Assembly (NCBI GenBank): GCA_017540945.1
Contig: JAFYAB010000116.1
Span: 1 to 19,262, forward strand
Origin: Oscillospiraceae bacterium
GTDB taxonomy: Bacteria; Bacillota_A; Clostridia; Oscillospirales; Oscillospiraceae
Direction of reading: 5' to 3'
Length of the DNA: 19,262 nt
A program made the position numbers and the translations under genes. The notes under the pieces were generated by a model. The model saw only the letters and a program-made list of their open reading frames with translations, was not told where the DNA came from and did not search any database. Positions 6,791-13,759 of the stretch are shown here, piece by piece (position 1 is the first letter of the stretch; every line of letters begins with the position of its first letter).

Positions 6791-7594
6791 ATGAATGACA
6801 CGAAACTGATCTTAATCCGCGGGGCCGGGGATCTGGCCTCGGGGATCGCCCTGCGGCTTTGGCACGCGGGCTTTCAGGTCGTGATGACGGAGATCCCCCG
6901 CCCCACCACCATCCGACGTACCGTGGCCTTCTCCCAGGCGGTGATCGCCGGAGCGTGCCGGGTGGAGGACGTGGAGGCCCGGCTGGCGACGGACCCGGAG
7001 GAGGCCCGGGCCCTGCTGGAGCGGGGACTGCTGCCTGTGCTGGTGGACCCGGAGCTCCGCTGCCGGGAGGCCCTGCGGCCCGAGGTGCTGGTGGACGCCA
7101 TCCTGGCCAAGCGGAACCTGGGCAGCTCCATCACCGACGCCCCCGTGGTGATCGGCGTAGGGCCCGGCTTCACCGCGGGGCTGGACTGTCACGCCGCTGT
7201 GGAGACCATGCGGGGCCATAGCCTGGGCCGGGCGCTCTATACCGGCTCTCCCCTGCCCAACACCAACATTCCCGGCCTCATCGGCGGCTTCGCCGGGGAA
7301 CGGGTCCTGCGGGCTCCCGCGGACGGGATCTTCCGGGAGGCTCTCCGAATCGGCGACCGGGTCAAGGCCGGCGACGTGGCCGGCTGGGTGGGCGACGCGC
7401 CCATGATCTGCACCCTGGACGGGGTGCTGCGGGGCCTGCTGGCCTCGGGGATCCCGGTCCATGCGGGCATGAAGGCCGGCGACGTGGATCCCCGGAACGA
7501 CCCGGCATACTGCAAAACCGTCTCCGACAAGGCCCTGGCCATCGGCGGCGGGGTCTTGGAGGCAATTCTCTGCCTGCAAGGCAGAGAACGCTAA
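6791..7594 (+). CDS. yqeB: YqeB, selenium-dependent molybdenum cofactor maturation protein
   Basis: A 267-residue protein of the YqeB (EF2563) family that accompanies selenium-dependent molybdenum hydroxylases. Visible hallmarks are the N-terminal nucleotide-binding loop IRGAGDLASGIA, the segment AILAKRNLGSSITDAP, and VIGVGPGFTAGLDCH. The C-terminal half (after about 170) has a biotinyl/lipoyl-like APADGIFREALRIGDRVKAGD pattern. Its molecular activity is not well established; it is linked to making or inserting the selenium-containing molybdenum cofactor. I use the ATG at 6791, after the palindrome at site A. The last 9-10 codons fall inside the first hairpin of the repeat array that follows, so the C-terminal ILCLQGRER is probably repeat-derived. 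Confidence 0.87.
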   Translation: MNDTKLILIRGAGDLASGIALRLWHAGFQVVMTEIPRPTTIRRTVAFSQAVIAGACRVEDVEARLATDPEEARALLERGLLPVLVDPELRCREALRPEVLVDAILAKRNLGSSITDAPVVIGVGPGFTAGLDCHAAVETMRGHSLGRALYTGSPLPNTNIPGLIGGFAGERVLRAPADGIFREALRIGDRVKAGDVAGWVGDAPMICTLDGVLRGLLASGIPVHAGMKAGDVDPRNDPAYCKTVSDKALAIGGGVLEAILCLQGRER

Positions 7595-7857
7595 GATTGC
7601 CCTTGCGGGCAAGTTCAGATTTGCCTGGCGGCAAAGTTATGATTGCGGCTGACGCCGCAAGCGATGAGGCCTGCGGCAGTGAACAACTTGCGCAGCAGTT
7701 TTATCTCGTGCGAAGCACGATCATAACTTGTGCGAAGCATAATCATAACTTGCGCAGCAATCTTAACTTGCGCAGCAATCTTAACTTGCGCAGCAATCTT
7801 AACTTGCGCAGCAATCTTAACTTGCGCAGCAATCTGAACTTTCGGCGTAAGCCGAAA
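7566..7857. repeat. Oriented array of short hairpins with flipped halves
   Basis: About a dozen small stem-loops in a row. Read on the minus strand, the left half (7566-7660) has four perfect hairpins: 7566-7588, 7597-7612, 7620-7635 and 7643-7660, separated by linkers TCATAAC, TCTGAAC and TCTTAGCG. Read on the plus strand, the right half (7690-7857) has stems joined by TCATAAC, TCTTAAC or TCTGAAC and ends with TTTCGGC-GTAA-GCCGAAA at 7840-7857. In the sense direction most loops start with G and end with A (GCAA, GCCA, GTCA, GAA, GCA, GTAA). The centre (7661-7705) is less regular. There are no open frames with plausible starts inside it. Confidence 0.85.
7747..7836 (+). repeat. Tandem 18-bp repeat, five copies
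   Basis: The unit aacttgcgcagcaatctt occurs at 7747, 7765, 7783, 7801 and 7819. The first four copies are identical and the fifth differs only in its last base. Each contains TTGC-GCA-GCAA, a 4-bp stem closed by a GNA triloop. It lies 46 nt before the selD start, inside the larger hairpin array. Confidence 0.95.
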
Positions 7858-7882
7858 TTTAAACTGTTCCAGGGAGGTCTTT

Positions 7883-8920
7883 ATGGAAAACGAGATCAAG
7901 CTTACCAAGCTGGCCTCCTGCGCCGGCTGCGGGGCCAAGGTGGGGGCCGGGGTGCTGGCCCAGCTTTTGGGCGATCTGCATGTGATCCGGGACGAGAATC
8001 TGCTGGTGGGCTTCGACAAGAGCGACGACGCCAGCGTCTATCAGGTCTCCGAGGACCTGGCCCTGGTGCAGACCGTGGATTTCTTTCCCCCCATCGCCGA
8101 CGATCCCTACGTCTTCGGGGCCATCGCGGCGACCAACGCCCTCTCCGACGTCTACGCCATGGGGGGCGAGCCGAAGCTGGCCCTGAATGTTATGGCGGTG
8201 CCGAAGGACTTGCCCGCCGAGGCCGTCCACGAGCTGCTGCGGGGAGGCTACGAGAAATGTTACGAGGCCGGGGTCATCATCACCGGCGGCCACAGCATCC
8301 TGGACCCGGAGCCCAAGTACGGCCTGGCGGTGACGGGCTTCGTCCACCCCCAGAGGGTCCTGACCAACAGCGGCGCCCGTCCCGGGGACGTTTTGCTGCT
8401 GACCAAGCCCCTGGGCATCGGCGTATTAACCACCGCCAACAAGGCGGGGCTGGCGGAGCCGGAGACCATCGCCTACGCGACGAGGCTGATGACCACCCTG
8501 AACAAGGCCGCCCGGGACGCCATGGTGAAATACCGGGTCCACGCCTGCACCGACGTGACGGGCTTCGGTCTCATGGGCCACGGCACCGAGATGGCCCAGG
8601 GCAGCGGCGTGGAGCTCCACATCGACACGACGGGGATCGCGCTGATACCCGAGGCCCTGGAATTCGCCCGGATGGGCATTCTGCCCGAGGGTATGTACCG
8701 GAACCGCAGCTTTGCCGAGCCCCACGCGGACCCTGGCCGGGTGCCTCTGGAAATCCAGGACCTGCTCTACGATCCCCAGACCTCCGGCGGTCTGCTGATG
8801 GCCGTCCACCCAGAGGACGCGGCGGCCCTGCTGGCGGAGCTGGAGGGCGTCGTCCCCGCCGCCCAGCGGATCGGCGAGGTCCGGGAATACCGCGGCGGAA
8901 AGCGCGTTTTTCTGCGCTGA
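7883..8920 (+). CDS. selD: Selenide, water dikinase (selenophosphate synthetase)
   Basis: A 345-residue SelD, which makes selenophosphate from selenide and ATP. The N-terminal catalytic loop reads SCAGCGAK: Cys16 and Lys19 correspond to the essential Cys17 and Lys20 of E. coli SelD, so this is a cysteine rather than selenocysteine form, while the second family Cys is Ala. Asp-rich Mg-ATP segments follow (FDKSDDASV, VQTVDFFPPIADDP, TNALSDVYAMGG), with GHS at the middle and a C-terminal DVTGFGLMGHG and DPQTSGGLL as expected for the PurM-like fold. A GGGAGG ribosome binding site is 8 nt upstream. With yqeB and yqeC next to it and no selA or selB in view, selenophosphate here most likely serves the selenium cofactor of molybdenum hydroxylases, though other uses elsewhere in the genome are possible. 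Confidence 0.96.
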   Translation: MENEIKLTKLASCAGCGAKVGAGVLAQLLGDLHVIRDENLLVGFDKSDDASVYQVSEDLALVQTVDFFPPIADDPYVFGAIAATNALSDVYAMGGEPKLALNVMAVPKDLPAEAVHELLRGGYEKCYEAGVIITGGHSILDPEPKYGLAVTGFVHPQRVLTNSGARPGDVLLLTKPLGIGVLTTANKAGLAEPETIAYATRLMTTLNKAARDAMVKYRVHACTDVTGFGLMGHGTEMAQGSGVELHIDTTGIALIPEALEFARMGILPEGMYRNRSFAEPHADPGRVPLEIQDLLYDPQTSGGLLMAVHPEDAAALLAELEGVVPAAQRIGEVREYRGGKRVFLR

Positions 8921-8929
8921 GGAGGAAAA

Positions 8930-9283
8930 ATGAAGAACGATCTGCACGTTGGATTGACCGTCCGGCTCTTCACGGACCGGAAATGCTTCGGGCCCGGCGT
9001 GGCGGAGCTGCTGCGGCGGGTGGATGAGGTCCATTCTCTGCGGGCTGCGGCGGCAGCAATGGAGATGGCCTACTCTAAGGCCTGGAAGATCATCAAAAAC
9101 TGCGAGGAGGCCCTGGACTGCAAGCTGCTGCTCTCCGCCGCCGGGGGCAAAAACGGCGGCGGCGCCGTGCTGACCCCGGAGGCCAGACGGTTCCTGGAGG
9201 CCTATGACGCCTGCTGCCGGGAGCTCCGGGCCTATGCGGACCAGCGCTTCGCGGAGCATTTCGCTTTCTATGATACGCTGTAA
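8930..9283 (+). CDS. ModE-like winged-helix DNA-binding protein
   Basis: A 117-residue protein resembling the N-terminal DNA-binding half of ModE, the molybdate-responsive regulator. The pattern SLRAAAAAMEMAYSKAWKIIK (helix-turn-helix, about 37-57) and GGKNGGGAVLTPEARRFLEAY (wing and helix, about 77-97) is characteristic. The C-terminal molybdate-binding domains of full ModE are absent; the protein ends soon after the dimer helix. It is 9 nt after selD with an AGGAGG site, so it belongs to the same transcript. It probably regulates molybdenum- or selenium-related genes, but with no ligand domain its signal is unknown. Confidence 0.82.
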   Translation: MKNDLHVGLTVRLFTDRKCFGPGVAELLRRVDEVHSLRAAAAAMEMAYSKAWKIIKNCEEALDCKLLLSAAGGKNGGGAVLTPEARRFLEAYDACCRELRAYADQRFAEHFAFYDTL

Positions 9284-9305
9284 CGCCATATCTCTGCTTT
9301 CATAC

Positions 9306-9337
9306 AAAAACGCAGCCGGAAAAACCGGCTGCGTTTT
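9306..9337. terminator. Bidirectional intrinsic terminator
   Basis: A 9-bp stem (CGCAGCCGG at 9311-9319, CCGGCTGCG at 9325-9333) with an AAAAA loop is flanked by AAAAA (9306-9310) on the left and TTTT (9334-9337) on the right. It can end the selD operon on the plus strand and the sucrose operon on the minus strand. Confidence 0.93.
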
Positions 9338-9357
9338 GTGTTATGTGGGGACTTGGC

Positions 9358-11220
9358 TTACTTGACGCCGACCTCGTAGCCGTCGACGTCGTCGGAGTTG
9401 GTCAGCAGGACGGCGGTGACGGGGCTGTAGCCGGCCTTATTGATCTTCTCGATGTCGAACTCAATGAGCTTCTGACCGGCCTTGACCTGGTCGCCCTCAT
9501 GGACGAAGCCCTTGAAGCCGTCGCCCTTCATGTTGACGGTGTCCACGCCCACGTGGATCAGCAGCTCCATGCCCTTGCCCTCCAGGGACACGGCATGGTT
9601 GGTGTCGAAGATGTTGGAGATCTCGCCGTCAAAGGGGGCGTAGACCACGCCCTCCTCGGGGACGATGCCAACGCCGTCGCCCAGGACGCCGGTGGCGAAG
9701 GTCTCGTCGGGGATTTCCTCGCGGGGGATGACCTTGCCGGGAACGGGCTGGATGACCTCGCCGCCGGGCACGCGGATCACGGAGGCGGTGGGCAGAGCCT
9801 TGGCGGGAACCTCAGCCTTCTTCTCAGCGGGCTTGTCTTCCTTCCAGATGATGAAGGTCAGGATGAAGGCCACGCCGCCGGCGATCAGCAGCTGGAGCAG
9901 GTAGAGGGGAACGTTGTTGACAGCGGGGATGGCGGGGATGCCGGTGACGCCGTAGACGGGAGCGCCGAGCTTGAAAATCGCGCCGGCCAGAGAGCCCACA
10001 GCGCCGCCGATCATACCGGCGATGAAGGGCTTCATGAAGCGGAAGTTGATACCGAAGATGGCGGGCTCGGTGATGCCCAGGGAGGCGGAGAGGGAGGCGG
10101 GCAGAGCCACGGACTTGGTCTTCTGGTTCTTCGTGATGAAGAACACGGCGAAGCAGGCGCCGAACTGCGCAAAGTTCGCGGCGGAGGCGATGGGCATCCA
10201 GGTGTTGAGTCCGGTGGAGGAGATCATGCCGGCCTCAATGACGTTGTACATGTGGTGCAGGCCCATAACCACGGTCCAGGGGTAGATGGCGCCCATGACG
10301 GTGGCGCCGGGCAGAGAGCCGGCCAGCCACTTCGCACCGGCCAGCACCCAGTTCTCCAGAATGGAGAAGATGGGCCCGATGATGGTGAAGGTGACAAAGG
10401 CGGTGACCAGAACCGTGCAGAGCGGCGTCACAAAGAGGTCGATGACCTCGGGAACCTTCTTATGCAGCCACTTCTCTATGGTGGACATGACCAGTACCGC
10501 CAGAATGATCGGTATGACGTGGCCTTGGTAGCCCACCTGGTTGACGTCAAAGAAGAAGGACAGTACGGGAATCTTGCTCAAATCTCCGAACAGATGCCAT
10601 ACGGGGATGGTCTCTGCGGTACCGACGCTCCAGGCGTTCAGCAGGGAGGGATGGATCATCAGGAAGCCGATGACAGCGCCCAGGAAGATGTTGCCGCCGA
10701 AGACCCGGGCGGCGGAGATGGCCACCAGCACGGGCAGGCAGACGAAGGCGGTGTTGGCAATCAGGTCCAGGAAGGCATACCAGTCGGTAGAGCCGAAGCT
10801 GGGGATGAACTTGGGGATTGCTTCCACAATACCCATCATGAGGCCGGAGGCCACGATGGCGGGGAGGATGGGGACAAAGATGTCGCCGGGGGTCTTGAGG
10901 ATCTTCTTCCACCAGGGCATCTTGGAGGCGGCGGCCTCCTTGACCTCGGCCTTGGTGGCGGCGGTAAGGCCCGTGACAGCCAGGAACTCGTCATAGACCT
11001 TGTTGACGGTGCCGGTGCCGATGATCAGCTGGAGCTGACCGTTGGATTCGAACATGCCCTTGACGCCGTCCACGTCCTCGAGCGCCTTGGAGTTCACCTT
11101 GCTGTTATCGGCGATGACCAGGCGGAGGCGGGTGGCACAGTGGGCTGCGCTGATGATGTTATCCTTGCCGCCTAAGTTGGCAAAGATCTCCTCAGCACAT
11201 TTACGATAGTCGAGTGCCAT
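9358..11220 (-). CDS. PTS sugar transporter EIIBCA, probably sucrose-specific
   Basis: A 620-residue permease of the glucose/sucrose PTS superfamily with domain order B-C-A. EIIB is N-terminal with the phosphorylated Cys28 in SAAHCATRLR; the membrane EIIC domain runs from about residue 100 to 450; EIIA is C-terminal with His542 (DTNHAV) and the phosphorylated His556 (LLIHVGVDTV). It would import a sugar as its 6-phosphate, using phosphate passed from EI and HPr. Sucrose is the likely substrate because the operon encodes a GH32 hydrolase and an amylosucrase; related permeases carry beta-glucosides or trehalose. Its own EIIA makes it independent of a separate EIIA protein. A GGAGAG site precedes the start. 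It is the last gene of the operon, before the bidirectional terminator. Confidence 0.92.
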   Translation of the reverse strand: MALDYRKCAEEIFANLGGKDNIISAAHCATRLRLVIADNSKVNSKALEDVDGVKGMFESNGQLQLIIGTGTVNKVYDEFLAVTGLTAATKAEVKEAAASKMPWWKKILKTPGDIFVPILPAIVASGLMMGIVEAIPKFIPSFGSTDWYAFLDLIANTAFVCLPVLVAISAARVFGGNIFLGAVIGFLMIHPSLLNAWSVGTAETIPVWHLFGDLSKIPVLSFFFDVNQVGYQGHVIPIILAVLVMSTIEKWLHKKVPEVIDLFVTPLCTVLVTAFVTFTIIGPIFSILENWVLAGAKWLAGSLPGATVMGAIYPWTVVMGLHHMYNVIEAGMISSTGLNTWMPIASAANFAQFGACFAVFFITKNQKTKSVALPASLSASLGITEPAIFGINFRFMKPFIAGMIGGAVGSLAGAIFKLGAPVYGVTGIPAIPAVNNVPLYLLQLLIAGGVAFILTFIIWKEDKPAEKKAEVPAKALPTASVIRVPGGEVIQPVPGKVIPREEIPDETFATGVLGDGVGIVPEEGVVYAPFDGEISNIFDTNHAVSLEGKGMELLIHVGVDTVNMKGDGFKGFVHEGDQVKAGQKLIEFDIEKINKAGYSPVTAVLLTNSDDVDGYEVGVK

Positions 11221-11245
11221 GAGATTACTCTCCTTTTCCTTTATT

Positions 11246-11265
11246 TTTTCAGCCGGGGCTGAAAA
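11246..11265. promoter_or_regulatory. Inverted repeat just upstream of the PTS gene
   Basis: TTTTCAGCC-GG-GGCTGAAAA has 9-bp arms and a 2-bp centre, about 25 nt before the PTS start. Neither strand has a T-run after the stem, so it is not a standard terminator. It may be an operator or an mRNA stem that sets PTS expression separately from the upstream genes. Confidence 0.5.
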
Positions 11266-11295
11266 TTACAGATTTGGTGCGGGGGCAGGGGAAAT

Positions 11296-11379
11296 GGCGC
11301 AGGCTGTGCGCCCCTACGGGGTGGGCGGGCGTCGTGCGTGATCGCCTCGGGCGGGCGGCCGATGGCCGCCCCTACGGCG
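11296..11379. repeat. Two direct GTAGGGGC-type palindromes (site B)
   Basis: Two hairpin units point the same way: GGCGCA/TGCGCC followed by CCTACGG (11296-11319), and GGGCGGCC-GAT-GGCCGCCC followed by CTACGG (11353-11377). The segment 11344-11379 differs from 12221-12256 (site C) by one base over 36 nt. Site B fills the gap between the HAD phosphatase gene and the PTS gene. Confidence 0.75.
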
Positions 11380-11406
11380 GAGATCGGCGGGGCGTCGAGG
11401 GTGCCG

Positions 11407-12171
11407 CTACCGGTTCATGCTGTCAATCAGGGCGTCCACGATGGTGGGGACGACCTTGGTGGCGCGTTTCTGCACAAGCTCCGGGGCGTAGGGGAAGGTG
11501 TAGCTGACGTCGGCGGCCTCGATCAGGGGCAGGTCGTTGATGGAGTCGCCGATGCCGAAGAGGGTGATCTCTCCGTAGTGCTCCCGCATCCAATCCCGGA
11601 GCAGCAGAACGCCCTTGCCCTTGGTGCAGCCCAGAGGCGCCACGTCCACCTCCTGGACGTTCTGGAAGGCGTTGACGTATTGGCCGAAGTTGGCGTTGAC
11701 CCAGGCGCTGAGCTCCGCGGCCTCGTCGGGGCTCTCGGTATGGATGCCCAGCTGGTGGATCAGCCCCGGAGGCGCGTTGTCCACGCAGTCGATCACATAG
11801 TAGAAGCCGGGGTAGTCCATCTTGGCGAAGACGCAGATGTCGCCCTCGATGTCCAACGTGACGCGATAGTTTCTGGGCTTCACGGCCTTGACGATGGCGT
11901 CCGCCGCGGCCCGGTCCACGCCCCGTTTGTAGATGGGCTTCAGATCCCGGTCCACAATGTTGGCGCCGGTGGAGGTGATGTAGAAGTCCGGCTCCACCAG
12001 GCCGTTGATGAAGGGGGTCAGACCGCCCACCTGGCGTCCGGTGCAGAGGCCGAAGAGGTTGCCCGCGGCCTGGTAGCGGCGGATCCACTCCACGTTCTCC
12101 GGGGGGAGCTTGACCTCGGCCTTGTAGAAATACATGGTGCCGTCGAAGTCGGATGCGAAAACCTTTTTCAT
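11407..12171 (-). CDS. Cof-type HAD-IIB hydrolase (sugar phosphatase-like)
   Basis: A 254-residue phosphatase of the HAD superfamily, subclass IIB. The nucleophile motif DFDGT is at 8-12 (Asp8 and Asp10), CTGR (motif II region) follows, then a large cap domain, the Lys-containing CTKGKGV, and GIGDSINDLPL near the C-terminus as the metal-binding motif. HAD-IIB includes sugar-phosphate phosphatases and the sucrose-phosphate phosphatase group. The start at 12171 has AGGAGG upstream; an ORF extension upstream would read through the palindrome at site C and is unlikely. It lies between the GH32 and PTS genes in the sucrose operon, which suggests a sugar-phosphate substrate, but this cannot be proven from sequence. 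Confidence 0.88.
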   Translation of the reverse strand: MKKVFASDFDGTMYFYKAEVKLPPENVEWIRRYQAAGNLFGLCTGRQVGGLTPFINGLVEPDFYITSTGANIVDRDLKPIYKRGVDRAAADAIVKAVKPRNYRVTLDIEGDICVFAKMDYPGFYYVIDCVDNAPPGLIHQLGIHTESPDEAAELSAWVNANFGQYVNAFQNVQEVDVAPLGCTKGKGVLLLRDWMREHYGEITLFGIGDSINDLPLIEAADVSYTFPYAPELVQKRATKVVPTIVDALIDSMNR

Positions 12172-12184
12172 GCAGTTCCTCCTT

Positions 12185-12252
12185 GTAGGGGCGGCCATTG
12201 GCCGCCCGCAATACGCGGTTGCCTCGGGCGGGCGGCCAATGGCCGCCCCTAC
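12185..12252. repeat. REPIN-like inverted pair of palindromes (site C)
   Basis: Perfect 24-nt inverted arms at 12185-12208 and 12229-12252 with a 20-nt spacer. Each arm has the GTAG foot and an internal GGGCGGCC/GGCCGCCC hairpin. The element sits between the GH32 stop (12257) and the ribosome binding site of the HAD gene, so it would be in the operon mRNA. Confidence 0.82.
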
Positions 12253-12256
12253 GGCG

Positions 12257-13711
12257 TTATACGACAAACTCATCGGTGACGGAGGCGGACAGCTCCCACA
12301 GCTTCACCTTGGCGGGGGAGTGGGTGAACCAGTGCTCGTTCTCCTCGGGGTAGGAATGGGTGGTAAAGGTGGCCTCGCCGTCGTTGACGAAGATCTCCGT
12401 GGAGCTGCGGTCAATGAAAATGCGGAGCTTCCGGAGCGCGTTCTCCAGGGGCATGTCCAGGACCTCGAAGACGTTTTGGTTGAAGCGCTTGTTGAGGCCC
12501 CGGCGGTCCACGGTGCAGGTCCTGGCGGCGGCGTCGTAATGCAGGCTCAGGCCGCCGCTGCCGTCGGCCTTGGTGAAGAGGGCCAGGTCGAAGTCGCCCG
12601 CGGGGACTTCGATCTCCAGCTCGCAGGCGTCGGGCAGGACGCCGTCGTCGGGCTTCTCCGCCCAGCGCAGGCTTTCGATGCCGGAGATGGGGGTCTGGAG
12701 CAGCTTTCCGTCCAGGATCCGCAGCTCCCGGGGCAGGGTCATGCTGCCCTCCCAGTCCTCCTCCTCGGTGGGATAGTGGTTGTCCGGCAGGCCGATCCAG
12801 GAGATCAGGATGGCCTTCTCCGGGTCCCCCACGTTGGCCGCGCCCTGGGCGGCGTAGAAGTCGAAGCCGTAGTCCAGGAAGCGATAGGGGCCGTCGGGGG
12901 TGAAGGTCAGGCTGTCGTAGTCCATCTTGCCGATGAAATAGACGTTGTGGTTGGTGCTGTTGCCGCGGCCCGGCAGGGTGGTGTACTGGGGAGAGAAGAT
13001 CAGCAGGTCCTTCCCGCCGATACGGGTGATGTAGGGGCACTCCCACATGCCGCCGAAGGACTCGTAGCCCGGGACCTTCAGCTCGCCGGCGAAGCGCCAG
13101 CCCTCCAGGGGCTTTTCGGACTCGTAGATCAGCACGCAGCCCCGCTTGTCCAGGGTCTGGGCGCCGATGAAGATGAAATACTTCTGCTTTTCTCCGTTCC
13201 AGACCACCTTGGGGTCCCGCTGGTGCTCGGAGTGGTCGTCCCGGGGCCCGAAGAGGGGCTCGGGCAGCTTCTGGAGCTTGCCCTCCGCGTCCAGGAAGGC
13301 CGCGCAGGTCCAGGGGGTGCGGACCCAGTTTTCGTCCCGGTGGTTGCCGGTGTAGAAGAAGTAGAGCTGGTCGCCCACGGAAATGGCGGAGCCGGAGTGG
13401 GCGCCCTTGTTGTCGTAGTCCCGGTCCGGAGCCAGGCCGATGCCCTCGTTGCTCCAGTGGAGCAGGTCCGGGCTGGTCACATGATACCAGTACTTGAGGC
13501 CGTGAACCGCTCCCCAGGGGCACCACTGGTAGCACAGATGCCAGAGGCCCTTGTGCAGGGCGAAGCCGTTGGGGTCGCTGGACAGGCCGGTGATGGGCTG
13601 GACGTGGTAGGCCTGGCGGTAGGGGGACAGCTTCACACGCTCATACAGATCCTTGATCTCGTCGGGGCTTTGCAGAACGCGATAGCGTTCGTCGCGGGTC
13701 CATTCCTTCAT
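12257..13711 (-). CDS. GH32 sucrose-6-phosphate hydrolase / fructosidase
   Basis: A 484-residue glycoside hydrolase of family 32, with no signal peptide, so cytoplasmic. The N-terminal five-bladed propeller carries the three catalytic motifs: the nucleophile Asp46 in SSDPNGF, RDP at 165-167 and Glu224 in WECP. A C-terminal beta-sandwich follows from about residue 350, with FIDRSSTEIFVNDGE. In a PTS operon this enzyme normally splits sucrose-6-phosphate to glucose-6-phosphate and fructose. The start has AAAGGAG upstream and lies 48 nt after the amylosucrase stop. Fructan or free sucrose hydrolysis cannot be excluded. No fructokinase is in the operon. Confidence 0.93.
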   Translation of the reverse strand: MKEWTRDERYRVLQSPDEIKDLYERVKLSPYRQAYHVQPITGLSSDPNGFALHKGLWHLCYQWCPWGAVHGLKYWYHVTSPDLLHWSNEGIGLAPDRDYDNKGAHSGSAISVGDQLYFFYTGNHRDENWVRTPWTCAAFLDAEGKLQKLPEPLFGPRDDHSEHQRDPKVVWNGEKQKYFIFIGAQTLDKRGCVLIYESEKPLEGWRFAGELKVPGYESFGGMWECPYITRIGGKDLLIFSPQYTTLPGRGNSTNHNVYFIGKMDYDSLTFTPDGPYRFLDYGFDFYAAQGAANVGDPEKAILISWIGLPDNHYPTEEEDWEGSMTLPRELRILDGKLLQTPISGIESLRWAEKPDDGVLPDACELEIEVPAGDFDLALFTKADGSGGLSLHYDAAARTCTVDRRGLNKRFNQNVFEVLDMPLENALRKLRIFIDRSSTEIFVNDGEATFTTHSYPEENEHWFTHSPAKVKLWELSASVTDEFVV

Positions 13712-13759
13712 AGGGATACTCCTTTCATGCGATCATGGGGCGGCGCGCAGCAGGCGCCA

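Noticed and set aside
7747..7836. CRISPR array
   Set aside because: The 18-bp units are directly contiguous, with no unique spacers, and no cas genes are nearby.
7597..7882. A repeat-encoded peptide (LRSNLN repeats) as an N-terminal gene start before selD
   Set aside because: The 18-bp repeat length keeps the frame open by chance. The frame differs from selD, lacks a ribosome binding site and overlaps selD in another frame.
7918..7942. Selenocysteine in the SelD active site
   Set aside because: The catalytic position is an ordinary TGC cysteine codon; no in-frame TGA lies in the loop.
9343..11175. A 610-codon plus-strand frame opposite the PTS gene
   Set aside because: The real gene is the minus-strand EIIBCA with its Cys and His phosphorylation sites; the antisense product is Gly/Asp-rich with no fold signal.
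11246..11265. Intrinsic terminator before the PTS gene
   Set aside because: The stem is followed on the minus strand by A's rather than T's, and the plus strand has no T-run after it either.
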